Below, piece after piece: positions 35,785 to 46,933 of a stretch of DNA of 64,000 bases. Origin of the DNA: Chytridium lagenaria (taxonomy: Eukaryota; Chytridiomycota; Chytridiomycetes; Chytridiales; Chytridiaceae); the NCBI GenBank assembly GCA_025449115.1, contig JAHLKC010000011.1, forward strand, positions 310,001 to 374,000, read 5' to 3'. Numbering within the stretch: position 1 is the stretch's first letter; every line of letters begins with the position of its first letter. Both the position numbers and the translations under genes were made by a program. The notes beneath the pieces were generated by a model that worked only from the letters and a program-made list of their open reading frames with translations, had not been told where the DNA came from and made no database searches.

Positions 35785-38122
35785 TCAGTAGGGAGAGTTG
35801 ACAATAGAAGAACGGCTCTTCAACATCTTCGCTGGCGTCTGCAACTTGCTTTTCGTAACACTCTGCACATCACCCGGCAATGCCACGATGATAGCCTTGT
35901 CTTGGCCATACTTGAAATTGTCAGCCACAACAGTCTCATTGTACTTCTTGATAGTATAATCATCAAGCTTGCCTTGCTTGACACGCCTAAAGTTCCATGT
36001 GATAACATAAGGACCAGTGGATGTGACAATCGACCTCTCCTCTTCGTCACCACAGTTAAACCGCGCAGGCGTAAAGGAAACAGGGCAACCCATGAAAGCT
36101 ACATGCTCAGGTCTGAGCTGCAACCTACGGGTGCGGGCTTGCGTTCTCCAAGCGACTTGCTAAACCCAGAGATAGCCTGATCCTTCGCATCCTTGGCTTC
36201 AGTGGCAATGAGGAGGAGGTAGTTCTTGCAAGTGGCAACAATGTACTTGCCGTTTTCGGTGGTGTCAATTCCAATAATGGGGTCGCCGAGACCAGGAAGA
36301 TGAGTCTTGGCGCGAACGTTGAGCTTGTTGTAGAGACGAATATCACCCTTAGCGGAAGCGACAGCGAGTTCTCCCTTGCCGGTGGTAATGGCACAGCTAA
36401 ACTTGTTCTTTGTCACGTACTGCTTCGATTCGGATTCCACAAGCTTGTTGCCTGCAAGACGGGGGTCGATACGGAAGATGGAATTTTGGTTGATGCCCAC
36501 CAGAGTCCTCTGAGGTGTCATGGCGGCACTCTTGAAGTCTGGGACAATACTGTCAACAGCCATGTAGTCATCCACCTTCCATTCCTCAACGACCTTTCCG
36601 ACATTTAAATCCATGCGGTAGATCTTGTGTTCGTCGTCCGGCTTCATCATTAACAAAGATGTGTCTTGGTCTTGCAGCATTAGGTTCTTTGGGCTGAAGA
36701 AGTCTTTATCTAAAGTTGAAACATTTTCAATGGCTGTAGCGTACTCAATGGTGTCGTCGCTGTTGTGCTTGACTACTCCAATGGACTTTCCGCGAACGAA
36801 GAAAGACCTGTCTTTGTGGCCAATGCACAGTTGACTAATCTTGCGTTCGAACCTTCAGGAATAACCCTTTCGCTCTCAGGCACATCCTCCTCCTCCTCAC
36901 TCTCATCATCTTCTGCCCCTTGCTCTTCCTGAGCGTCAGCCATCTCCACATCCTCTTGATAAGCATTAATGAGGTATGATCGCTCATCCTCCTTGGTCTT
37001 GCCAAACTTCTCCCCATTGTTCGCCTCGTACATGCAAGCACCAAAAGCCTCACGGAAACGAGCCTCAGAAGATTTCTCAAAGAATTTGAGCGACCAGGGG
37101 TAGCAGGTGTCGTCCGACTCACGGTAGAGCCACACAAAGGCCTTTGACTCGGCATTGAACTGTGCGTTCATTTGAGTCTCTAAAGGTTGGCTGATGTAGA
37201 TTTCGTCTCTCTCAGAAACAAGGAGATAGAACTCGTATGGGGCGGTCCTGACGATAGAGGCGGTGACGGTGTCCCTCATCTTCATAAACTGCGAAAACAA
37301 GTTAATAAATGGGAATAAGAGAGAGAGCCTACCTGAGCATAACGGTTATCAAAAAGGTAAAGTTCACCGGTGGCTTCCACCAAACTTTCACCCTGAGGAG
37401 CGGTTTGCGGGGGAAAGCTTGCCATACCTCCAGGGGCAGAATCAACCTTGCCAGCAGGAGTATTTGAAGTGCTCATGAATTCAGCCTTGTTAGGTGTAGA
37501 TTCGACAGAGGGAACATTTGCCGGTGCTTTTTCAGGAGTTCGACCGAGTGGTGAGCTCATGGGTTCGACAGTCTTGCTCTTGCTCGCTGGTGTGCCTCCA
37601 AGCTTGAAAGAGTTGGCAGCCGCCTTTGCAAAGTGAATGTAGGCGTTAAGCTCCTCTTCGCTAGCCTCAGAGTGATCCTTGCTCGACCGTCTTTCAAACA
37701 TGGACTGGTAGACAAGATGCTCAAAAGTGGAGAAACTGGTGTCGTTGGTGTTGGCAGAGTTGACGATAAACTCAAAAGCGGTGGTGCTATTGTCGTCGAG
37801 TGGATCAACCCAAAAGAAACCACGCTTGGAACCGTTCACAACCCTACGGAAACGCAAAACTTCATCGATCAAGAAGGAGAACTCTGTTTCAGCGTCCTCG
37901 TCATCCTCATCCTCACCCTCTTCGAAGATGCGGGTGATAAGGAGCTGGAAGTTGTGAGGCACCGTCGTCCGCTTTATTGTTGCAGAGGCGTTTTTGAAAA
38001 CAAGTGCCTTGGTCACCTTTGATCCAGGGGGATTCACAAAACAGCTGTCCAGTTGGGATCTGGAAGAGGCTATCATCGGACTTCCCAAAGACGATGCTAC
38101 CAATGCTTTTCAATAGGAACAT
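35785..38122 (-). CDS. VID27: VID27 family protein
   Basis: VID27 was named for vacuolar import and degradation of fructose-1,6-bisphosphatase; its biochemical role is unclear. ATG 38122 reads MFLLKSIGSIVFGKSDDSLF, then IPTGQL, a PH-like N-terminus. A one-base change near 38040 leads to NPPGSKVTKALVFKNASATI. The middle has an acidic stretch and FSTFEHLVYQSMFERR. The C-terminal VID27 beta-propeller shows DTSLLMMKPDDEHKIYRMDL, GKVVEEWKVDD, RTLVGINQNSIFRIDPRLAG, AVASAKGDIRLYNKL, PIIGIDTTENGKYIVATCKN, TSTGPYVITWNFRRVK and YGQDKAIIVALPGDVQSV, ending at 35785. Order and spacing match the yeast protein. It sits 60 bp downstream of the next gene on the same strand. Confidence 0.92.
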
Positions 38123-38182
38123 GCTTCTTTTCGGACAAACTTTTTCAAAAGGAATGAAGGGAAAAAAAGGGTAGACCAAAAA

Positions 38183-38822
38183 TCATTGAAAGGAGACGGA
38201 TTTCTTTGTTTTTTTGCCCGCAGTCGATGATGCTGCAACTGTTGCGGCTTTTCCCGCCTCTGCTGCGGCCTTTGCTGGTGCCTTTTTCCGGAGCTTCTGC
38301 ATCTCAAGAATCTCCTTTTTCTTTTCTTGCTATTTTTAACGTCAGCTCGTATTTAAATACGTGTCAGACTCACCAGAAGTTCACGTTTCGCCGTCTTTTT
38401 CTCCTTCAGCTTTACTTGTTTTGTCGCTTCCAGGTCTTTCAAGTAATCCTATGATGGGCGCCAAATGATCGTTACCATAAGCCATAAAACAACAAAAATA
38501 GATGAAGGAAGCAACAATAGAACTTCAAGCCTACCCTTTTCTTTAGTTTTTCCACAATTTTCTCATCTTGAGCGTCATTAATCGCACTAACGATTGATAA
38601 CATGGTAGGCTTTAGCAGCATAAAATAGCGTTTTAGTCATCATCCCTTAGTCATGAATATAAAGCGCAAACATACCTCAGTTGGGAACTTCTTCCCCTTC
38701 TTTCCTTTTGGCTTGATCACTTTCCCCGACCTTGTCTTTCGTACAAAGGCATCCTTGGGGGGTGCAGGTGCAGGTGCAGGTGCCTCTATAAGATCGTCGG
38801 TCTCTTCGTCTGACTTGTCCAT
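38183..38822 (-). CDS. Lys-rich coiled-coil protein, unknown function
   Basis: No family recognised. ATG 38822 reads MDKSDEETDDLIEAPAPAPAPP, then FVRKTRSGKVIKPKGKKGKKF. Three short introns separate helical exons: TMLSIVSAINDAQDEKIVEKLKKRKG, DYLKDLEATKQVKLKEKKTAK and QEKKKEILEMQKLRKKAPAKAA. The end is STAGKKTKKSVSFQ at 38183. The highly basic, helical composition is like small nucleolar or ribosome-biogenesis factors (inference). It is divergent to the next + gene, 46 bp between starts. Confidence 0.6.
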
Positions 38823-38868
38823 CACGAAGCTTGCCTCAAAAAAAAAAAAAGAAATTGAGACAGCAAGC

Positions 38869-39422
38869 ATGGTGGACTGTGTCAAGGTGAGCTAAAAACA
38901 TTGTCCTCCAACTGCGCTTCTTCTTCTTCAACAGAGCGAGAGCCTCTGTTACTGACCAAATTGTTTGTCTTATCATTTTTACAGGTGTTCCTGTTCGTCT
39001 TTCTACTGCCATTTCCCCTAGCTCCATCCGTATTTCTATTCTTTTTCTTGGCCGCTCTTTTGATGGAGCATCAGCCTTGTCTATACTGTCTAGTCCTCAT
39101 ATTCGCCTTTCTTCGCTCCTCCTGTACGCTCTACGGTTCAGGACCTGATTACATGGGCCATGGCTCAACAAGATGCTGGGTCGACCTCGACTTTCTCTTT
39201 GATGCAAGACCCCACGGACTCATTTTCAGGGACCGAGCTGATCCCGTGTCAACTGGGGCGTTCAGTGTATCATATAATAGCGCTGCAATACAGGAGGTCG
39301 AGAAGGGGCCAAAGATGCCGGAGACTGTGATGGTGTCAATGCAAGCGAGAGCAGAAGCGACAGAAGTGTTGGGGAAGGATACTTCGCCATTTGCTGGGGA
39401 TGGTCCTTGGATACAGATATAA
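38869..39422 (+). CDS. small membrane protein, unknown function
   Basis: Exon 1 is MVDCVK (ATG 38869). A 97-base intron leads to VFLFVFLLPFPLAPSVFLFF and LAALLMEHQPCLYCLVLIFAF, giving two closely spaced hydrophobic segments. The soluble tail follows: YMGHGSTRCWVDLDFLFDA, PETVMVSMQARAEATEVL and GPWIQI at 39422. No family is recognised. It is probably an ER or Golgi membrane protein, judged by size and topology only. Confidence 0.5.
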
Positions 39423-39443
39423 ATATTCTCGACTCGGTAAAAC

Positions 39444-39701
39444 CTAGTGCGGATTTGGATAAGGAGGAGGGGATAGGTCAAGGCGCAACTGTTGTAGCGC
39501 CTGTATCATGATATCATGACGATAAGCAGTCTTGAAAAGCCACGTAATTTCCCAAGACACCTGCTGTACTTCGGCCGTAATTTTATCTGCTTTCATGCAG
39601 ACAGGAATGACCTCACTGAATCGGACACCAGGAACAAAAAGATTGGGGTTTAAGTGGCACTTCGTTTTGTATGAAGAAATGAATGCCCTTAGTTGCTGCA
39701 T
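39444..39701 (-). CDS. possible small hypothetical protein
   Basis: An ATG-initiated 85-codon open frame in an otherwise empty 480-bp gap. It has moderately helical sequence (ITAEVQQVSWEITWLFKTAYRHD, MIQALQQLRLDL). No domain is recognised. It may be real because length and composition are better than chance, but there is no supporting motif. Confidence 0.25.
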   Translation of the reverse strand: MQQLRAFISSYKTKCHLNPNLFVPGVRFSEVIPVCMKADKITAEVQQVSWEITWLFKTAYRHDIMIQALQQLRLDLSPPPYPNPH

Positions 39702-39899
39702 TTCCCTTGTTTATATCACAGCTATACACACAAAACGTGACCGTAGTCACTCACGTTATAATAAATCTTCGCATTATAAAGCGCATTGGTGTCCATTATG
39801 CTTTCCAACTGCCTGAGTCTGAAGAATAACAAACTACCCAAATTTTTCATTCTTCGGGCTTCTTCTACAAAACACACGTGGAAATATGAGACTCTCAAG

Positions 39900-41474
39900 A
39901 TGGCTTATCGCCTCGTCTTCTTGATCATCGCATTAAGTGACCTTGTGATTGCTGGAAAGGATTACTACAAGATCCTTGGGGTTGGAAAATCTGCGTCAAA
40001 GGTATCTGATTCATCATTGATAAACGGGCTGACCATGTTGTTTTAGCGAGAGATTAAGAAGGCTTACAAAGAGCTTTCAAAAAAGTACCATCCGGATAAG
40101 AATCAAGGGGATAAGACTGCTGAAGGGAAGTTTGTAGAGTTGGCACAAGGTGAGTCGTTTGCTTTGGGGTTTTGGGTTCCGCATGGTTGAGTTCTAATAA
40201 TGGTACAGCGTATGAGGTTTTGAGTGATGATGAGAAACGTAGGATCTATGATCAGTATGGCGAGGAAGGCCTTCAAGGGAATAACCAAAAGTTCCATAAC
40301 CCGTTCGACATTTTCCAACAGTGCGTATATGCGTTTTATACTCGTTGAGCGTCTCACTTAAAGCTGCTTTTAGGTTCGGGTTTGGAGGCGGAGGCGGATT
40401 CTTTGGGCATGACATCATGATATGGAACGGAAGGGGCCTGAAATCAAGATGGACCTTTACGTGACTCTAGAGGAACTTTTCAACGGTGAATCCATCGAGG
40501 TTTGTAAAGATACTTTGCAATGTTTACCGTGTTTTCGGCGTTCGAGAATTAACGACATTGGTGCAGGTGGATATGAATAAGCAAGTCATTTGCCCAATTT
40601 GTCGTGGATCTGGAGCAAAGAATGCGGATGATGTTAAAAAGTGCACACAATGTAATGGAAGCGGAGCCAGGATTGTTAGGCAAATGCTTGGACCTGGAAT
40701 CTACCAGCAGATGCAGACAACGTATGCCTCATTTTGGGTTTTTGATATTCTACATGTTCCATTCATTAGTCTATTACTTTATAGTTTTTTCGATATCTTC
40801 TGCTAACTGGGCTTTTCTTTCGACTTGATTTGAATAACAGTTGCGACGTCTGCGGCGGTAAAGGCAAAGTCGTCAAATCCAAATGCCCTTCCTGCGCCGG
40901 CCACAAAGTTAAACGCGCAGCCATCAATTTACAGTTACAATTGAACGCGGCATGTCCGATGGTCAACATATTCTTTTTGAAAACGAGGGTGACGAACATC
41001 CCGACACAACAGCTGGAGATCTCATTTTCACCATCAAGACACAACCGCATGATACATTTACAAGGAACGGGCTTGATTTGAATATAAAGAGGGCGATCTC
41101 GTTGAGGGATGCATTGCTGGGATTTGAGTTCAAACTGAAGCATTTGGATGGGAAGGATGTGCTTATTGAGAGGAAGGGGTTGTTACGCAGCCCGGTAAAT
41201 TATTTTGCTCACTATTCTGTAATTCTTTATATACTTATCCTTTGATATATTTTTTTTCTAGGATTTATTCAAGAGGTGAAAGAACAGGGCATGCCTAAGC
41301 ACAATTACCCGTCAGAAAGGGGATCTCTGTTTATTCAATATTCGGTAGACCTTCCTGAAAAGCTTTCCTCAGAACAAATCAAACGTAAGACTTTCACTTT
41401 CCACTATTTTTTGGGTTTAATTAACACTTTTCTCTGATTTCACAGTTATTGAAAAGCTTTTCCCTGTTTCATGA
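39900..41474 (+). CDS. ER-lumenal DnaJ (type I Hsp40), SCJ1/DNAJB11 type
   Basis: This is a co-chaperone for the lumenal Hsp70 (BiP/Kar2) in folding and ER-associated degradation. ATG 39900 encodes a signal peptide ([19 protein letters not shown]), then the J domain [15 protein letters not shown], with HPD inside [13 protein letters not shown] Gly/Phe region follows ([13 protein letters not shown]). The cysteine-rich domain has four CxxCxGxG-type units: [29 protein letters not shown] and CPSCAGHK. The client-binding C-terminus has [22 protein letters not shown] and the dimer end at 41474 (LIEKLFPVS). No HDEL-type tail is visible, as in several relatives held by partner binding. Frame changes near 40430 and 40935 are probably indels. 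About seven introns are present. Confidence 0.87.
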
Positions 41475-41615
41475 GTTACCATAGAATACCTAAACTCATT
41501 ATGATCCATTGTTGAAAGTAATAAAAAAGTAAAATAATAAGAATGATATTCGCACAAGGGAATTTGGGAAGCTCAAACTCTTCAGAATCTTTTGGAAAAA
41601 TTGTGTGAAAAAAAA

Positions 41616-43394
41616 ATGGGCAAGGTGAGGTCTAGTTCCTTCATTGACGCTTCATGCTTTCATTGATTACATCCACCTCTCTAAAACAAATTGGTCCATT
41701 CTTAGAAAAAGCGGAAGAATGAGATGCGGCCTTGGTGCTGGTGAGTGCTAGAGGCTTCTGAACTTTATTTGTTGAGGAGGTTTGGTTTGGGTGATGCTTT
41801 GCTTCTTGCGCAACTTCGGACTTAACTAGAATATCTAGGTATTGCGACCGCGAGTTTGAGGATGAGAAGGTGTTGATTGACCATCAGAGAGCAAAGCATT
41901 ACAAATGCAATCACTGTAACAAGAAGTTGAATACCGCCGGTGGACTTGTGGTGCATTGTCAGCAAGTACATAAGGAGACTTTGCTCAAGTAAGTAACCTT
42001 TCCGTTCAAAACATTCTTTTCTTTTTATGTTTATGAACGATATCTGGAACTTGGATATGACGGGGCAGCAATCAAAGCAAGCATCGTTTTTGTTGTTTTT
42101 TTTTTTTTCGGACACCCATGTTGACACATATCTTAGAATCACCAACGCCGTCCCTGGCCGTGAATCCGTTGATGTTGAGATTTTCGGCATGGAGGGAGTC
42201 CCCGAAGAAGATCTCCAACGCCACATTGACGAAAAGGAAGGCCGCGGTGGTGCCGCACGTCGTCATTTTTCGAGTCAAATGAATACGGATAATTTAAAGG
42301 AGCAGCTTGAGGCTTTCAAGCAGCAAAAGATGATGGGGAGTGGACAACCGCCCCTGATGGGACCGCCGCCGGGAATGATGCCGGGCATGATGCCGGGGAT
42401 GATGCCGATGCCAGGGATGATGGGTGGGATGCCTGGGATGCCCGCGATGCCAGGTATGCCAGGAATGCCACCTATGATGCAGGGTGGGCCTCCAGGTGGA
42501 ATGCCTCCTGGTATGCCGGGTGGGATGCCTGGAATGCCTGGTATGCCTGGCATGCCGGGGATGATGCCTGGAATGCCTGGAATGCCTGGAATGCCAGGTA
42601 TGCCTGGAATGCCACCTCAACAGCAGCCTGGGATGCCTGGGATGCCCGGAATGCCTGGAATGCCTGGAATGCCACCTATGATGCAAGGGGGACCTCCAGG
42701 AGGGTTTCCTGGATTCCCTCCGGGTCAAGGATTTCCTCAAGGAGGTCCACCACCACAATTTGGCGGAGGACCGCCGCCTGGCTTCCCTCAAGGGTATGGG
42801 AATGCGGTGCCGCCGGGAGGTCCTGGTATGCCGACACCGGGAGGCGGTGTGCCTCCAAGACCGCCTATGGGGATGCCACCTCCTGGAATGTCGTTACCGC
42901 CAAAACCACCGTGAGTTGGTCTTGCCTTTTTTGTTTGAAATTATCGTCCATTGACTTGTTTATCTTATTTTTTTTTCTCGATCTTTAGGGCCGGGTATGG
43001 TTCCTCCTGGTCCGCCACCTGGAGGCCCGACAGGTACAAGACCGCCACCGGCACCCGTCGCGGTGCCCGTAGCTCCCGCAGCGCCTGTTGCAGCACCACC
43101 ACCGCCACCACGTGTACCTGGAGGAGTTAACGGATTGACAGCACCAATGGGAGATGTCAAGCACACAGAAGAACATACCCCAGCATCGACATTTGGAGAC
43201 GATGAGATTTCTGTGGTAAGTGTCTTATTTACTTCATGCCTAAGGTTTGCTTGCATATAATTTTTTTTATGGCACAAATTTCATCCCTCCCCTACTATTT
43301 TTGTATGGATATTTTTTAATCGTCTTTGTTTGTCTAATAGGAGGAACTCCGCGCTCAAGCTCCAAAGTACAGGTTCGTCCCGGCCTCAGCCTAA
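41616..43394 (+). CDS. BuGZ/ZNF207-type zinc finger protein
   Basis: BuGZ (ZNF207) binds microtubules and the checkpoint protein BUB3, and undergoes phase separation through a low-complexity region. Tiny first exons give [25 protein letters not shown], then [29 protein letters not shown], the paired C2H2 fingers of the family. An intron precedes [26 protein letters not shown], also family-specific. The middle is a long Met-Pro-Gly repeat (42340-42700) and Pro-rich spacers. The last exons have GDDEISV and [17 protein letters not shown], near where the BUB3-binding GLEBS motif would be expected; I cannot confirm a full GLEBS. It stops at 43394. There are short introns throughout. The 3' flank to 44745 shows no gene. 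Confidence 0.88.
42364..42700 (+). repeat. GMPGMP-coding tandem repeat in the BuGZ gene
   Basis: A run of 9-base units near ATGCCTGGA encodes Gly-Met-Pro repeats broken by [10 protein letters not shown] blocks. The [11 protein letters not shown] block occurs twice (about 42470 and 42675), so a longer unit has also duplicated. Confidence 0.85.
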
Positions 43395-44745
43395 CCCTCT
43401 ACCCTTCCTGTCCATCATTGCTACTACCATCTCATTGGGAGCAGTTTCAAGACGAAAACAAAGAAAAAATACCACCCTCCGACACTCGAATGTGCTGTTC
43501 TTGCAAGACCTCCCTCTTCTTTTTTGCTCTTTGTGCCTGCGGTGGGTGACCTCCGTTGATCTTGCTTTCTTATTATTTTTGTTTTGGGTGGGATATGTAG
43601 TTTGGTGGTTTCTGGGGAGAGGTGGAATAAGGTGGGGATAACTTTCCTTTTTTTGCGTATACCTCTGGGAAGCTTGGGGAATATTATAGAGGATATACTG
43701 ATTAGAGAAGGAGGGTTGCTTTTGGGGGGTTCCGGTGGCTGTTCCTGTTCTCCGTGAGGAAAGGATGAGAGATTTGAGACAGATAGGTTCTTTCAATTTG
43801 TTCCCCAAAACCTTTTTAGTTTGAAGTGATGCGCGTGCACTTTTGAAATAAGATCTGAATATTTATAAAAAGAAAGAGGGTTTCATGTGTTTATGTGTAT
43901 GGTTGTGATTGCCGTACTTGATTTATGGACAAACGTTTCATGTTTGTTTGAGAGGAGTGTGTGCGTAGATGTGGATACTACTGGTGGAGCAGATAGTATG
44001 AGCCTCTTGGGTGACAAGCCAACGGGTTATTTATTTATTTAATTTTTTAATAATAGTTAATTTCAGTGAAATTGGATCCCGACTTACTCCGAGTTTTTAT
44101 TTTATTTTTATTGTTCTATTTATTTCTATTATGATGATGATTACAATGTATGAATACACGTTTTTCAAGGAAAGAAGAGAAAAGAGAAAAACGTGGGTTG
44201 GTGTATTTAAATAATACGTTTGGTTTTTAACATATTATTAATTATTGTTGAAGAGGAACGGAGAGAGGACCCTTTTGACTGCACACAGCACACCCCGTTC
44301 ATTGATTGGTGAGAGAGAAGGAGGACAAGTCTTTTTTTTATTTATTTATTTTAAAGTAAATATCACGTTTTCAATTTGAATTTTTTCTTTTTTTTTTCTT
44401 GCAACTTCTTGTTGTTGTTGAAGGGATTTTAATTAAATATTTAATTAATATTAGACAATTACCCCCCCTCCCTTCAAATTAATTACAAAAAAATAAAATA
44501 AAGAAATAAATATAAATAGAATCGACTCCAACTCATCCCTCTTATTACCTACACTGCTTGAATTTACCAACTAATCGATATCCACAAACGACACCAACGA
44601 CATACAAACGAGCCAACATCCAACATCCATCCATCTTTCCATCAACAAAGCTATTACTCAATCTTCAAAACTTCTACTCTGCGCTTTTGACGCCACCAAC
44701 ACTACACAAGCACGCAAACACTACACATACTTAATCCTCGCAAAA
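43395..44745. other. 1.35-kb intergenic region without visible gene
   Basis: GT- and T-rich 3' flank, then strongly AT-rich DNA with oligo-T/ATTTATTT tracts, then a C/A-rich pre-start stretch (44560-44745) typical of a fungal 5' leader. No coding potential is seen. Confidence 0.5.
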
Positions 44746-46094
44746 ATGATGATGGATGGTCTCAACCTGGATTGGTGCGTGTGCGGAAAGGCAACCATGG
44801 AGGTGAATATCTACAACTTTACACACTAGTTATCATTAGTCTCTCGTTACATCTTTTTCCGCAAACTCCGACCCACACACACACTCTTTGTTTATCATCA
44901 TGCACATTCTGTTGCCTCTATCGCCTCTATTCTTCTTTTTCTGCACACACTTCTCTTCTCTCAGATTTAATATCGTTGCCGCTCATGTCTGAGGCTCTGA
45001 ATGGGACGGCTTACAAATGGAGGGATACATAGGGTAGGAACGGCTCGTCGTCAACAGTCTTCATTTTGATATGACGTGTCCCCCGTCTTCTCCCTTTAAT
45101 TAATTAATTAATGAAAGAGGGTCATCTGGCTGGCTGGCTGAGCTGCTTCCATACCCTTCCATTGCCTGCCCATCCCTTTTTTCTTGTGGGGGCTTTCATT
45201 CCGATTCCTGCATTGAAGAATGGGTTGAATGAACTGCGCCCATCCCCTCCCCCCCGCCCACACACCACAAAAAGTGTGGTTAGGCGAACCCGCAGCACAC
45301 ACGACCCAATTTGTGATTTCCCTTTTTGAACACCCCATTCTCCAATGGGAAAATTTTATTTTACCTCATGCCCAAATTTGGTGTTTGGTTGGTTTGGTTG
45401 GTGGCAATGAAGTGGGGACCCACCCCAAATCGAACTAAGAAATCCCGATTGACTTCCTCTCAATTCCCCATTATTACTCCACAACACACCCACCCATCTG
45501 TCCTTCGGTCATCATGGCCAATCCTTTTTCCGCTTTCCCCAAAATGCATGTGGTCTCTCTTCCTTTGGGTTGATTCTGATCAGAAGTGAAACACCTTATC
45601 TCTCCCAAAATCAGGAAGCTAATTTACTTTTCTGTTTTCTCAGGGCCCCTTTACTGTTCAGCACAGTGTCGTGACTCGGAATACTCATCACATGAATCAC
45701 CGCTTCTCTCGTCCTTCTCCTCAGCACATCAATTCTTCACCTATGTTCACTGTTCTTCCTCCACTGTATCTTCACCCTCCACAGCCTCCTTTTACACTGC
45801 TCCTTCTCCCTTACTCCAAGCATCAGCAGGACGTGCTCGTTCGCCTTCTTCATCATTCCTCCTCCCTCCCGCTTTCCTCGCACCCACCACATCTTCGTCT
45901 GACCCTTGAACGCGTCAGTTGTGTCGAATCATCCTTATCACCAAAATCAGCGATCGAACGTGACATCGCCTTCAACTAACTCGCCCATTTCGGATTGCTA
46001 CGCTGCCGTCGCGTTCCACAGCAGGAGGCCCGGATCAAGGAGCCTGTCACCGAAGCGTCAACACGCCTCCGTCACGTCTTTCATGCTCGTTTAA
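44746..46094 (+). CDS. Cys-motif/Ser-rich fungal protein with a long first intron
   Basis: ATG 44746 encodes MMMDGLNLDWCVCGKATME. A GTGAAT donor starts an 841-base intron (44803-45643), far longer than any other here. The next exon in the G-corrected frame reads PLYCSAQCRDSEYSSHESP. CxC...C-x3-C (CVCGK ... LYCSAQCR) resembles a short zinc-binding motif common at the N-terminus of poorly studied fungal proteins. The remainder is Ser/Thr/Pro-rich ([34 protein letters not shown]). After a change at TT (45906-45907) it continues ASVVSNHPYHQNQRSNVTSP ... SLSPKRQHASVTSF to 46094. Function unknown; a regulatory role is possible but unproved. Confidence 0.5.
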
Positions 46095-46933
46095 ATGTGG
46101 CGTGATGAGAGTTGACGTTAACTTGCTCAGTTTCCTGGGCTTCTCTCGTGACGACGTCTTTGAGCTTCTTTCCCACCATATGAGGATCTTTGCACAGCCT
46201 TTCTCCGTCAAGAACTCGTGTTGGGATATGGGAAACGCTCTGGACTTGAGAATGGATCTCGAAACTTTTTTGCAAACCTCACTTTACCTCTTTGCATATC
46301 GTAGAAAAAAATACCAAAAAAAAAATAATCACAGAGCGGTGGGGTGGTGTCTGGGAGTGATTGCTCTCTTGTTGTGGTCTGTCGTTTGTGGCGTTCTGTT
46401 TACCTTGTTTTATAGAGGCTCTGTCCTCTTTTTTTAAACCTTTTGTTTCTTCCTTTGCTGGGTTCTTTCCCCCCTATGTACAAATGTCCCTTGTTTGGGT
46501 TACTACACTGCCCATTTCAACCTAGTTTTTTTATACACCAAAAGTTGTGCTTTATATCACCTATTTTTGATGTCTTCCTTTTTTTGTAGCTCGTACTTTT
46601 GCTCTTGGTTCTTACTTGGTTCTTATTGACACAGCCTTTAGAAAAACTCTGGATTTGTTTTACCCTTGCCATACTACTATAATAATGATTTCCCTTTATT
46701 TTTACTTTCAGAACGAAAAAAAATAACAAAGTCTGCCCTACTGGTAACTAAAAGACTTTCGAATATCACAACTACTTAACGTAGATTTTATATTAAAATG
46801 CTGAACATAAAAACAGACTTCACTAACAAGTCTACAATTGAAAAAAAAGTAGATTAACAAGAAAGAAACACAAACAATGAAATGTGATCCTAGAGTAAAA
46901 AAAAGAAAATGAAAGAAGAAGCATCGTTTCGGC
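46095..46933. other. intergenic, no gene seen
   Basis: T-rich 3' flank of the preceding gene, then A-rich sequence before the P450 stop. Open frames here are short and have no protein character. Confidence 0.45.

Noticed and set aside
42275..42791. Long minus-strand frames rich in GIPGIP or HSRHSRH
   Set aside because: Mirror readings of the GMP-coding repeat in the BuGZ gene; repeats stay open in several frames.
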